Origin: Pythium myriotylum
Taxonomy: Eukaryota > Oomycota > Peronosporomycetes > Pythiales > Pythiaceae
Direction: 5' to 3'
NCBI GenBank assembly: GCA_023091665.1
Contig: JALJCQ010000012.1
Span: 2,604,001 to 2,668,000, forward strand
DNA: 64,000 bases
The notes under the pieces were generated by a model that saw only the letters and a program-made list of their open reading frames with translations, did not search any database and had not been told where the DNA came from. Made by a program: the position numbers and the translations under genes. Of this stretch, positions 54,531 to 64,000 are shown piece after piece. Positions within the stretch are counted from its first letter, which is position 1; each line of letters opens with the position of its first letter.

Positions 54531-54832
54531 TGTCTTGGTATCAGTGCATCGTGATCACTTTGGGAATGACGCGTGCTGCTTGGATTGATGGGACCCTAAT
54601 AAAGGCGCAAAGACACGAGGAAACAAAGAGAACTCGAGCAGCCAAGGAACATGTCCATGCTTCCAAGGTAGGTATTACTGACACAGTCTGTGAGACGGGG
54701 AGGGAAACTTCGAATATCAACATTGGACTCTTCAAGCACGTTCTTTTCTCAACAGCGTTGATTATGAATGCCCCCACTCCTCGTCTCTGGCGCCGTTCCC
54801 CGTGAAGCGGGCGGCACGCTGTGATCGCGACC

Positions 54833-55651
54833 TTATCGAGAGGATCCTGCCGAGGGCTGCCCCCAGAAGGGCGACGTGGACACGGGCCGTGCGCCGACCC
54901 TCGTCTCGACTTGCAGCTGGGCCCACCTCGCAAGCCACATCACGATCGGAAGAAGGGCGTCAACGCCCGCCGGGATCTCAATCGTGTGATGCGGCAGCTT
55001 TAGCCAGCCGTGCTCGGGCCGACTGATGCGCGCCACTGGCTGCCACGCGATTCCGTGATGGACCGAGACAACCACCACGCGATCTCGCCACCCCCCGTCC
55101 ACGAGGGCTCGACTTGGTCGGCGCAACACGATGTCCTCGAACTGCGTCGTCGTCGTTGCATGGGTCGTGACGACTGTCATCACACCTGGCTCTCGCTCTT
55201 GGCCTTGCTCTTGCAGTCCTCGGAACACGTCGAAGCGGCCTTGAAAGCCGAAACCATCCACTGTGAGGATTTGTTCCTGGGTGGCACAGTCGAAAACGTG
55301 GAAGAGGTCGCCGAGAGTCGAGACCACGCGGCGGATCTCCAGCAACGTGTCTCCGGTGGCCTCGTCGCGCACTTTGATCTTGTGAGTGGCTGGGTTCTCG
55401 GACACGCGCAGCGTCGTCGGGGCGTCGAAGCACCAGCGACGGTCCAGAACGACGAGCGGCGTCTGGGTCTGCGGCACGAGAGTCACAACCGAGAGGTCTG
55501 GGGTGGTTCGAGGGTGGATGAGGTCGGTCTTCATCGGAGGAAGTTTGACTGTGGTGGCCAGCGGCCTGTCAGTCATCCATCCCCCATGTGCCGGGACCAT
55601 CGGCGGAGATTTTGGGTTCGGGAGTGGACTCTTCCACCTAATATCTGACAT
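54833..55651 (-). CDS. LURP-one-related (LOR) protein, copy 2
   Basis: 272 residues, ATG 55651. Same ordered motifs as copy 1 (VVLDRRWCFDAPTTLRVSENPAT, LLEIRRVVSTLGDLFHVFD, QILTVDGFGFQGRFDVFRG, GVDALLPIVMWLARW), plus about 45 extra N-terminal and 15 C-terminal residues. Blocks around RRWCFD and FHVFD are almost unchanged while the rest has diverged, as in an older tandem duplication. Function unknown beyond the family. Confidence 0.8.
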   Translation of the reverse strand: MSDIRWKSPLPNPKSPPMVPAHGGWMTDRPLATTVKLPPMKTDLIHPRTTPDLSVVTLVPQTQTPLVVLDRRWCFDAPTTLRVSENPATHKIKVRDEATGDTLLEIRRVVSTLGDLFHVFDCATQEQILTVDGFGFQGRFDVFRGLQEQGQEREPGVMTVVTTHATTTTQFEDIVLRRPSRALVDGGWRDRVVVVSVHHGIAWQPVARISRPEHGWLKLPHHTIEIPAGVDALLPIVMWLARWAQLQVETRVGARPVSTSPFWGQPSAGSSR

Positions 55652-55781
55652 CTATGGGTACTTCAAACGGTTTCGAAAGGCTATTAGTATATAAAATGTA
55701 TAATTCGACCTGTACTCAAAGTGACGTCGTGTTCCTCAGGCATAAAATCTGAAGGGTGAAATCGGATACTGAGTCTCTCGC

Positions 55782-56954
55782 CTATACGATCGAGCTGACA
55801 CGGTTCGTGTGTGTGGCGCGGATGTGGGAACGGAGTGCGTCGTCAAAGTTGTCGAGCTCCTTGTACGACGGGAAATAGTTGACGTCAATGACATAGTACT
55901 CGGCGGTCGCGTCCGAGACGATCACGTCGAAGCCAAAGAGGGACAAGTGCAGCGTCTTGCGGATCCGCTCTCCGATTGCACGCACCGCCGCGAATATAGC
56001 CTCCTGTGTGGGGCCAGTTTCGCTTTCATTCGGTTGTTCTCCCGTTGCTGGTGGTGCTGCGTTGCCGTGGAAATCTTGCTCTGTCGGGTACTGTTTCTGG
56101 GTGTCGAACTGGACACGCTGAGCGCCCCGGGATACGTTTGGGAGCGAGCGGCGCTCAGCGACGTTGATGAGGTCGCCCAGTACATAGCCCTTGAACAGAC
56201 GGCCGCTATGATTGACAAACTCCTGCATTCCGAACTGGAGCGGTCAGATCTCCAAGTTGCTGATGCCAGCCCATTCACATCGTCTGACCTGGTACAGAGT
56301 GGGGTATTCCACTCGAACAAGATCTTCTGGCTTCGTGATCACGCTCATCCAATGAGACTGGTCGGTTGCTACACAAAAGACCATTAGCGGGTGTCCACAC
56401 GGCACATGGCCTCGTAACTCACCGCAGGCCTCCACAGATTTGCAGATAAGCGGCAAATTGATCTTTCCGGCCTCGACCGCGCCAACGAGAGCGCGGTGCT
56501 GGCCGTCGGAGCCGTCAACCACGTGGTACGGAGGCACTCGGAACGAGACGTCACTGACTGAAGCTGAGTCACGCAGTTGCTGGAGCATCTTGCACGCTTC
56601 GTGGCGGTCCGTCAAGATCTTCACGCTATCGATCGGGTCGATCACGACGACCTGCGGATTCTGGGCCACGTACTGGGTCATCAGATCCAGTCGCCGACCT
56701 GCAGACGTGTCGCCGAGCCTCGAGAACACCATCTCGTGCGCGAGCTTGTGGAGCAAGACGTCCAAGCGGCCGAACTTGGCGACGACATCCGCCGGCGACT
56801 CGAGTGCTGCGTCCTGGAGGTCGATGAGCACAAAGCGCACGCCGACGCGAGTTTCCGTGAGGATGTCGCGCAGGTGGCCGATCTTCTTGGCGGGGAAGAC
56901 GACGCCGACGCGCAGCTCGCTCGCAGGGGCTGGTGGTGGGCTCGGGGTCGCCAT
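55782..56954 (-). CDS. ITPK1: Inositol-tetrakisphosphate 1-kinase
   Basis: Three exons on the reverse strand: 56954-56423, 56368-56289, 56234-55782 (354 aa), joined at GT-AG borders in phase. Motifs in order: RVGVVFPAKKIGHL, FGRLDVLLHKLAHEM, VVIDPIDSVKILTDRHEAC, PLICKSVEAC (ATP-grasp lysine), MQEFVNHSGRLFKGYVLGD, LFGFDVIVS and YYVIDVNYFPSYKELDNF, with the metal-binding Asp and Asn. It phosphorylates inositol phosphates at positions 1, 5 or 6 in the route to InsP5/InsP6. A Pro/Glu-rich insert of about 50 residues follows the YVLGD block. Start codons of this gene and the JmjC gene are 126 bp apart, divergent. Confidence 0.9.
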
Positions 56955-57080
56955 GAGCTCTTGGACGGATCAGCTTGGCGGAAACCGGTAGCCGACTCAC
57001 TTTTTATCGGTTCGCTACCGGTACCCGGTGTTTCCCCACCATGCCGAGCACCCGCCCAATCGACGAGAGAGGCACCCGCC

Positions 57081-59757
57081 ATGACGACGACGCCGTCGCC
57101 CGCGGCCGCGGCCTTCGCGCGCCACGTGGAGATCGACGAGGGCGTGCTGGCCACGTCCGCGCCGCTCGAGCTCAAGAGCCTCGATCGCGTGCTGCAGCTC
57201 GTGGCCGACGGGCTGCGCGCCGACGCCGCCGACCTCCACCAGCGCGTGCTCGAAGTGCGCGAGCGCATGACGACGCAGTGGTAAGAGCCGGGCTCACAGG
57301 ACCGCGCGCGACCAAGTGGCTGATCAAACGAACGTGCTTATTCTCTCTTCTGCAGTGTGATTGGTGCCGCGGAAGCCGTCAGCACGGTCCTGGAGCTGCT
57401 GGTGCAGCACAAAGCTGCCGAGGAGTTTTTCAAAGCCAGCATTGTGCAAGGTACGTGGCTGAGCTTCACCGAGAGTTTCCTCAAGGCGCGATTTGGTTCT
57501 CAGAATCAACTTGTTGTCGTGTGTAGTGCTCACGGGGGAGCGATTGCCATCTCGTGCTGACTTTGGTGGAGACCCGGACTCGGCCTCTACTAACGGCGCT
57601 TCTAACGGAGTCACGAATCCGCCAGCAAAGGTGCCGACTGAGACGATGGATGTGACCAGTGATAGTGATGCAGATAACGAGTCGAAAGCGCCAGTTCCTG
57701 CAGATGCTGCTGATACCAAGACGGAAGATTCAACACACAACGGTGTGAAATCCTCAAGTTCTGCCGAAGTGCCCAAGCCCCGGCCATTGAACTCTCTACC
57801 ACTAACGTCTGCTGCTCCTCCGGTGCCATCCATTACGCAGTTCTTCGCACCTTTGCCACCTTCGCAGTCAGCGAGGAAGCGATCAGTCGATTCGACCTAC
57901 TCTTCTAGCAGCGAACAACCTGATAGTGAGCGGCAAAGCAAGAAGATCGGAAAGCGCAAGATGGCACCCGGCAGCGATGCCAACACCTCTCCCTTGCACG
58001 GAAAATCATACAAGATTAAAGATCGAGATGACCCATCACTGCATCCGACATACTCAGTGCCGACTCAGTGGGAAGAACTCCATTATCGACCTGTGCAAGT
58101 GATCAACATCAATGCACCCAATGCGAAACACGAAATTGACGCACTCCGACTAGCATCTACTCCCTTTATTCTGGAAGGGTACACGGGATGGATGAAGTTT
58201 GCCGAGGAGTGGGTGCTACCAAACGGTTCGCTCGACACAGAAGCCTTCTTACGCGGTCTCCACGATGTAAAAGTACCGGTGATCGAAAAAAACTACGAGG
58301 AGACCAACCCGATCAAAACCCACTTGGCTCTTGCGTACTACGTCCGTAACTACTGGGAGAAGGGTAAGCCAGACTACTATTTGCACCAGTGGCAATTTCC
58401 ATTGTCACCCAAAGCAGGGAAGCTTCTCTGTTATCAGTGCGAAGAACTGCCTGTGATCGGTGACAATCTACTGCTATACTGGCTTGACTCTGTTCGTGGA
58501 GATAACCCTCTTCAATATCTGTTCATGGGCCAGCGGAGCACAAGCTCCCGTATGCATCAGGATCCAGGAGGACTCGATATTACAATTGCTCCCATCGTTG
58601 GCACCAAGCGAGTCACAATGCTGCACAAAAGCGCTGCGAAAATCGACAGTGTCCATGATCAGATCAATTTCCACGAAGTTAATCTGGACAAGATGCCTCT
58701 GCTGGCGTTCATACCAGCGTGGCGTGTCGATATCAAACCTGGACAGATGCTGTACATGCCCGAAGGGACGTTCCACTCGTGCGAAAATGTGACCGCGTGT
58801 CTTTCGTACCATCGATTCCATGTGGATTCTGTGAACATGCCGGGGTTTCTCGCATCTTTCATGGCTCAAGACTCACCAAGTATTAATCATGCCGAGATTT
58901 TGTGGAATGCTGCACACGACGTCATGGCTTCGCTGGAAGAAATCTACCACGCAAACGGCACCGATATCGGTCAAAATGTCTATACCCTCCGGAAGTTGGA
59001 CAGTTTGCGCGCGCTTAGACACGCGTCCCGTGTTATCTCGCTTGAGGAAGCCGTACCTACGGAAGACTCGTGGGACTGGAAGAAGCTTCTTGAAGACATT
59101 GATCATTTGCTGGTACGCATTGACCCAACAGCACCACAAGCCCATGGGCAGAAGTCTAAGGCTAAACGCGCAGTCCCGGCAGTGAGCGTAAGTGGGTCAG
59201 TCGCAGATGCTCCCGTCGAAGTGATGGACGACTCGGATGAAGATTCCAGTAAACCTAGTGTAGTTGCACCAAAGGCTTCGTCCAGAACAACCTCCGCTCC
59301 CATCGCCAACGCAATCGCGCTAGGCAAGACTACATTATCTACACACTGGGAAGATCTCAAGCTCAAAGTCGGAGATACTATTGGGGTCCAAGTGTTCGAG
59401 AGGCGGAACAAGGCGCGTGTGCTCAAGATTGCGACCAACATCGAGCTGGTTCAAGTCCACTACGTGGACTGGGGAAGTATCTACGACGAGTTCTTGCCGC
59501 TAAGCTCGCTCTACCAGCGCTCTACTCGGTCATCTAAGCGTGTTCCGTACCGCAAAGCTCCAAAAGTGCACGAGTCGGTTCTAGCCAAGTGGGGCAGCAC
59601 GGGGCAGCTATACAATGCTATCGTGCTCAAGGTCATTCGCTCCAACGCGTGCTACGTGCACTATCTCAAGTATGAGAACGACTGGGACCAGTGGATCCTA
59701 CCTGGCCACATCTTCAAGAAGTATTCAAAGGAGGCGGCCGAGTCGGAGGGGATGTAG
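57081..59757 (+). CDS. JmjC-domain protein with C-terminal Tudor-like domains
   Basis: Three exons: 57081-57280, 57356-57450, 57527-59757 (841 aa). Residues 1-100 are helical; 100-270 acidic/Ser-rich and probably disordered, with a Lys/Arg patch. The JmjC/cupin core spans about 300-520: YWLDSVRGDNPLQYLFMG, the Fe(II) ligands His and Asp in SSRMHQDPGGLD, and the distal His in MPEGTFHSCENVTACLS. At about 705-840 two Tudor-like barrels (VGDTIGVQVFERRNKARVLK...VHYVDWGSIYDEF and YNAIVLKVIRSNACYVHYL...DWDQWILPG) suggest binding to modified histones. Expected role: 2-oxoglutarate-dependent hydroxylase or histone demethylase; substrate unknown. Confidence 0.85.
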
Positions 59758-59868
59758 GTCGAGATCTGAGAAGGACGAGAGAGGAGAACCCCGGTACCAA
59801 CTGGCCTGACAAATATACTGTTTTTAGCGAGCCCAACAGCTATCCTGTTGTGCATAAACTGGTCGGGC

Positions 59869-61638
59869 TTACTCCGGTGTGAAGTTGACGCGCGACTCCT
59901 TGTCCTCGTTCTGGAGCGCAAGCAACTGGGGGGGTGGGAGCTCGTACCTGTGCGGATACTTCCTCTGGATGTCGTCGTCGTTGTAGAACGGGTGCTTGCG
60001 GAAGTCCTTGACGAAGTAGCAGCGCACAGGGTGCTTGGCGTCCACGACTGCGAGCTCAGTCACGAGGTCGGTCGACGTGGGCAGCCAGTAGAGCGGAGTC
60101 GACGGCATGTACCAGAGCGACACGTCGCACCAGACGTCCTCGGGCAACAGTCGCTGCCGCATGAGCTCCAGCGAGTCGCTGTACACTTTGCGCCACGCTG
60201 CGATCGCCTTGTTGGCGCGCCGCTTGCGCGTCTGACGGTACTTGTCCCACGTGGCGCCGCTGCAGACTGCCTCGCTCATCGGCAACCAGTGGAGACGCTC
60301 CCAGAACTCCCGGCGCCAAACAAACTGGATGCGCAACGCGCCAATGTACCACTTTCGCGCGGGTTCCTCCAGCGCGGTGTAGTCGAGCACGTGCGAGAAC
60401 GTCGAGCGCAGCTTGTAGACCTCGTCCCACGGCGCAGTCTGATTCAGCTCGTCCAGGTTCTCGAGCGACAGGAACATGGAGCTTTGCTTGAGCTCGACGA
60501 TGTTGCGTTTGTCGTGCGGAAGCGACAGGTTCTGCTTGACTACGACCTCGTGGTTCTCGGGCGGCGCGGGGGCCTCCGTTGTGACCGCCGCGCGCTTCCG
60601 GACACTCGCTGCCGAGTCCGAGTCGTCATCACCGGTGTCTCGGTCGGCGTCCGCATCGTCTTGCCGGCGATGGACGCGCTTCTTCTTCGGTGGGCCCAGC
60701 TCAATGGTTTGCACTCGACGGCTCGCGGCGGGTGCACTCGGCTTTGCCGGCTTGGGCTGAGTCGTCGCCGTTGGCGCGGGTGGTGGAGACGTCTCCGCCG
60801 GTGTCGCCGAGCTGCCGTTGGTGGCGCCCGTCGCGCTTGGGGTCGAGCCGCCACTGGCTGGCCGCGAGAGAGCCGAGAGCATGAACGCTGCGTTGGCGGC
60901 TTGGTTCTCCTCTTGGTGAGTGCGCCGATCAACCTGCGGCGAGCTCACTGCCGTCGGGCGCCCGGCGGGAGCGATCAGACGAGGCGCGCCGTTGCCATTC
61001 GGTCGCGCCGGGCTCGAGGTCGCCGAGCCGGGCGTCTTGGACTTTGGCGTGAGCCGAGAGACGTCGTGGGTCTTCTTCTTGCGAGCGACGTCGCTGAGCA
61101 TGGGCGTGTGGCTCGGGGGCATGCTGTAGATGCCGTCGCTGGCGTGGAGAGGGTAGAGCGACTGGTGGGGCTGCTCCTGCGCCGTGACATTGCCAATCTC
61201 CTGGACCGAGAGCAGCACGTCTCGCGTCGGGAAGCGCGTGTCGGGCGGCAGCACGAACGAGCGCTGGAAGTCGGCGAGCACGGGCTGCAGCAGCGCGAGG
61301 CTGCCGCGGCAGGCGCAGTGGTGCTGGAGGAAGCCGAGCAGCGCGTCCACGTCGAAGAGCACGGGCGGCGCGCGCGCGGCGGACGGCGCGGCGGCCTGGT
61401 CGACCTGCGCGGCGGCGGCGGCGACCACGGCCATGTTGAGCTTTTGCTGGAGCTTCGCGACCTGCGCCTGGAGCTCGCCGTGGGCGCGCTCGAGCTCGTC
61501 GAGGCGCGCGCAGGCGGCCGACGTGGAGCCGTAGCGCGCCGTGAGGTGCTCGGCGTCGCGCAGCACGAGCAGCAGCGCCGAGAGCGAGAGCGGGGACTGC
61601 GCGTGGGGCACGTGGCGCGGGCGGTCGCCCATGGGCAT
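59869..61638 (-). CDS. Unrecognised 589-aa protein, conserved-looking C-terminus
   Basis: ATG 61638; the frame upstream opens only from GTG. N-terminus: a coiled-coil (ARLDELERAHGELQAQVAKLQQKLN). Middle (about 200-370): Pro/Ser/Ala-rich and basic, likely disordered, with a KKKRVHRR nuclear-localisation-like patch. C-terminal 200 residues look folded: WDEVYKLRSTFSHVLDY, RKWYIGALRIQFVWRREFWERLHWLP, LPEDVWCDVSLWYMPSTPLYWLP. Rich in Trp and without a motif I can name. Convergent with the JmjC gene (112 bp between stops). A long plus-strand ORF over the same DNA is judged to be its shadow. Confidence 0.6.
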   Translation of the reverse strand: MPMGDRPRHVPHAQSPLSLSALLLVLRDAEHLTARYGSTSAACARLDELERAHGELQAQVAKLQQKLNMAVVAAAAAQVDQAAAPSAARAPPVLFDVDALLGFLQHHCACRGSLALLQPVLADFQRSFVLPPDTRFPTRDVLLSVQEIGNVTAQEQPHQSLYPLHASDGIYSMPPSHTPMLSDVARKKKTHDVSRLTPKSKTPGSATSSPARPNGNGAPRLIAPAGRPTAVSSPQVDRRTHQEENQAANAAFMLSALSRPASGGSTPSATGATNGSSATPAETSPPPAPTATTQPKPAKPSAPAASRRVQTIELGPPKKKRVHRRQDDADADRDTGDDDSDSAASVRKRAAVTTEAPAPPENHEVVVKQNLSLPHDKRNIVELKQSSMFLSLENLDELNQTAPWDEVYKLRSTFSHVLDYTALEEPARKWYIGALRIQFVWRREFWERLHWLPMSEAVCSGATWDKYRQTRKRRANKAIAAWRKVYSDSLELMRQRLLPEDVWCDVSLWYMPSTPLYWLPTSTDLVTELAVVDAKHPVRCYFVKDFRKHPFYNDDDIQRKYPHRYELPPPQLLALQNEDKESRVNFTPE

Positions 61639-61765
61639 TCGGTCGAAGGAAGGAAGGAAGAACGGAAGGAAGGGCTCCGAGGTCCCCACTCGGGGTCGCC
61701 ATCGAAAGGAACACGGAGACGCGATTGGTGGGAAACGTCACGACAACCACTGCCATTGGCGGAAA

Positions 61766-62815
61766 CTACCACGTCGCAGACGGCGTGTCGAGCTGGATGC
61801 CCTCGGCGAACGCCTGGGCGAGCTCCTCCTCCCCGGCGAGCGCGCAGTGGGTCGTCGCCGCGGACAAGCTGAGCACGCGCGGCGGCCACGCGGCTGGCGC
61901 GCGCGCCGAGTCGGCGGCGTCGCGATCGCCCGCGGGACTGCGTCGCCACGACCGCCGAGCGCCGCAGCTGAGCAGCAGCGTCACCAGGCGCTCGTTCTCG
62001 CGGACGTCGACGGGCGAGGCCGCGCGGCCCAGAAGCGCGACGCGCTCCGCGCTCAGCAGAGGCATTTCGTCGTTCTGAGCAGGGGGGCCACGGAGGGTGC
62101 TTAGTGAACATGGGGAGGGATCAGCCGGTCGATGGACGCACCGCCGCGACTGCGTTCACGTCGGCGTCGTAGAGGATGAGCAGGTACGCGATCCCGTAGA
62201 AGTTTCGCCGACACGCGATGTGCAGCGCCGTCGCGAGATCGCTCTTGCGCTGCGAGAGACTCGTTGAGAATGAGATTCCAAGTGTCTGCCTGGGCCAAGA
62301 CAGACGCGCCCACCTGCCAGTTGACGTCGACGCCAGCGTCGAGGAGAAACCGCACGAGTGGCTGAGCGGCGTCGGCCATCGCATAGTCTTCGATCGTCTC
62401 CACGACGCTGTGCAGGACATCCCGCATGCACGCTTGCTGCAGATCGAAGCCGTTGGCCAGCATGAACCGCAGCACGTCGAGCCGGCGCGCGAGGCACGCG
62501 ACGCGGAACATGCGCACGGAGTAGAACAAGAGCACGCGTTCCTAGAACCACGAGAGCCGTGAGAACAGACTCGCCCCCTCCCCCTCGCCAGCTGAGCCCG
62601 GATCCACTGCGCGGGGGCCGCCGACGCCGACGCGTCGTCACCTCGTCCATGTGGTCGAGCGCGCACTGGAGGTCGCGCAGCCGCCCGTCGCGCGCCCACT
62701 CGACCAGGAGCTTCCCATTGGCCACGAGGTTGGCTGCCGACTGCGGGTCGCGGTGGCGCAGCGACTCGAGGCGCTGCATCTCGGCGAGCGGCGAGCCTTC
62801 GCCTCGGAATGCCAT
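61766..62815 (-). CDS. Ankyrin-repeat protein
   Basis: Four exons on the reverse strand: 62815-62642, 62541-62314, 62249-62142, 62074-61766 (272 aa), all in phase. Ankyrin helices are seen in LLVEWARDGRLRDLQCALDH, FRVACLARRLDVLRFMLANGFD, QPLVRFLLDAGVDVNWQ and TALHIACRRNFYGIAYLLILYDADVN, with a last weaker unit ENERLVTLLLSCGA. About four or five repeats for protein binding; no other domain. Start codons of this gene and NAA38 are only 72 bp apart on opposite strands. Confidence 0.75.
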
Positions 62816-62887
62816 CTTGCGCGAGTGCCTCTTCGCGGTCCAGACCTGTTCACGCCCCGGTTGCTCAATGAGGGGGATAGTTGCAGA

Positions 62888-63361
62888 ATGAGAGCGGCTT
62901 GGAGCTCCTCATTCGCCAAGATGCTCGGCCTCAAGACGTCGGCTGTGCTCTCGCTCAATGGCGCGCCCCAGCTCGTGCTGAGCGGCCCGGGAGACGCCGA
63001 GACGGGGGCCGCGTCGGTGGCCGGGGAGGCCACGCAGCAAGTGATGAGGATGCTCGGCAGTGTGCTGCGCATCAAGATCAGCGACGGACGCGTGGTCGTG
63101 GGCAAGTTCCACTGCTTCGACAAGCACCAGAACGTCATCCTCACGGACACGCGCGAGTACGCACCGCTGCATCGCACGCCCGGTGCCAGCAAGAAAGGCA
63201 GCGCCAAGCAGAGGCAGCAACAGCACCAGGAAGAAGAGGACAAAGAAGAGGAAGAGAAGGAGCTGTGGAAGACTGGCACGACCCGCAGCCTCGGCATGGC
63301 GCTCGTGCCAGGCAAACACATTGTGTACATCAAGGTCGAGAGCTCAGCGCTGCAGGAGTGA
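62888..63361 (+). CDS. NAA38: NatC auxiliary subunit NAA38 (LSMD1-like)
   Basis: 157 residues, ATG 62888, intronless. Sm-fold motif 1 VLRIKISDGRVVVGKFHCFDKHQNVILTD and motif 2 SLGMALVPGKHIVYIKVE enclose a long acidic/Gln-rich loop (KQRQQQHQEEEDKEEEEKE). This layout, one LSM domain with the KF.CFD.H.N core, is that of NAA38, which joins NAA30 and NAA35 in the NatC N-terminal acetyltransferase. Other LSM proteins are possible but lack the GMALVPG block. The gene shares a very short divergent upstream region with the ankyrin gene. Confidence 0.8.
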   Translation: MRAAWSSSFAKMLGLKTSAVLSLNGAPQLVLSGPGDAETGAASVAGEATQQVMRMLGSVLRIKISDGRVVVGKFHCFDKHQNVILTDTREYAPLHRTPGASKKGSAKQRQQQHQEEEDKEEEEKELWKTGTTRSLGMALVPGKHIVYIKVESSALQE

Positions 63362-63396
63362 TAGTGAAAGAGTAACGAGCAACTGCAATAAGATAT

Positions 63397-64000
63397 CTAG
63401 ACGCGATCGAGAATATCTGCCTCCTTCTCGTCGATGATGGCATCGACATGCGTGATCATCTCTTCCACGACAACACGCAGCAAGTGCGGCTCCTTGTCCA
63501 CGTCCTCTTGGTTGTTCCCCGAAGGCCGACGCCGAACGATAAACTCACCGAACATGGCCGCAAGCACCGTCGAATCCATGCCGTTCGTCGATGCGTATGC
63601 GTTCACGTCGTTCAGGTGGAACAGGATGCAAGCCAGCATCGCGCTGTGAAGTCATCATGTCAGTCTCAGTAACAATCACAAGAGATTGTTGATGTGTACG
63701 CACAAGTTCCGCCGTGGAAGCGCGCTCACGAGAGCTTTCAAACTACGCGATAGCTCGAATGGCGCCGCCTTCGCATCGGCCGCTAGCGTGCGGAAGTCGT
63801 CGAACATCTCGAAGGGTACGAGGGGCTGCTCAAGTTGGGTGAGCCACAGTTTGACCACGGCACCGGCTGTAACTGGATCAAGCGCTTGCTCGAGCTCGTC
63901 CTTACTGGGTTTTCGCTTCCCATCGGTAGCAAACTGGTTCAAGAACTTCAGCGCAGCCTATCTTGCACACACACATGAGCAGCCATAAAAAAAAGATGTC
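63397..64000 (-). CDS. RhoGAP-domain protein, C-terminal part (continues beyond the window)
   Basis: Reverse strand. An exon from about 63957 (acceptor ...AGATAG just before it) to 63704 encodes AALKFLNQFATDG, VVKLWLTQLEQPLVPFEMFDDF and ALPRRN; an intron (63703-63644) joins it to 63643-63397, encoding FAMLACILFHLNDVNAYAST, MDSTVLAAMFGEFIVRRR and the stop at 63397. The LP.RN...L..L..HL and ..N.M....LA..F blocks are the second half of a RhoGAP domain. The catalytic Arg finger and the N-terminus lie outside the window. Such proteins stimulate GTP hydrolysis by Rho-family GTPases. Confidence 0.75.

Noticed and set aside
59848..61872. 674-codon plus-strand ORF over the unrecognised 589-residue gene
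   Set aside because: Its composition (Arg/Val/Leu-rich, no domain, non-ATG start) is that of an antisense shadow; the reverse frame has a coiled coil, a disordered linker and a folded C-terminus.

Overview
The window looks like nuclear DNA of a stramenopile, most likely an oomycete. This is inferred from short (about 50-80 bp) GT-AG introns in compact GC-rich genes, a zoospore/cilium gene (three-DM10 EFHC type), and a mobile-element set (Ty1/copia, chromodomain Ty3/gypsy, chromodomain piggyBac, Crypton-like tyrosine recombinase) typical of that group. The species cannot be named from the sequence alone. REGION 1 (1-25388) is a nest of LTR retrotransposons. One Ty1/copia family, with LTRs of about 345-390 bp of form TGTTG...CAACA, is present in four overlapping copies: E4 is split by E3, E3's 5' LTR is split by the inverted copy E0, E0's integrase is split by E1, and E1's integrase is split by a solo LTR. 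A chromodomain Ty3/gypsy element (14212-21501) sits in the 3' LTR of E3 with a 5-bp target duplication. The gypsy has apparently identical 303-bp LTRs, a canonical -1 frameshift heptamer between gag and pol, three in-frame stops in its polyprotein frames and a long antisense ORF near its 3' end. REGION 2 (25389-34320) is older debris: a reversed gag scrap, a coiled-coil/AT-hook gene remnant with in-frame stops, a decayed piggyBac transposase with two chromodomains and an intact DDD triad, Crypton-like pieces, a PIF/Harbinger-type MITE (TSD TAA), and a 687-bp TIR element with a 9-bp duplication that encloses a 130-codon zinc-finger ORF. REGION 3 (34600-64000) is a compact housekeeping region: a TauE/SafE transporter; a GIN-domain (DUF2807) protein; mitochondrial dihydrolipoamide succinyltransferase with two lipoyl domains and nine exons; Integrator subunit 8; thiazole synthase THI4 preceded by a TPP riboswitch; a 2180-residue IQ/WW-like/C2 protein; a small TIM chaperone with only one cysteine per motif; a three-DM10 ciliary protein; two tandem LURP-one-related proteins; inositol tetrakisphosphate kinase; a JmjC-Tudor protein; an unrecognised 589-residue protein; an ankyrin protein; NatC subunit NAA38; and a partial RhoGAP gene. 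Several neighbours are head to head with 70-280 bp between start codons, suggesting shared promoters. The best-supported regulatory circuit is at THI4: the aptamer is followed by out-of-frame AUGs and then a splice acceptor, so TPP-controlled splicing could switch between a decoy reading frame and the enzyme.
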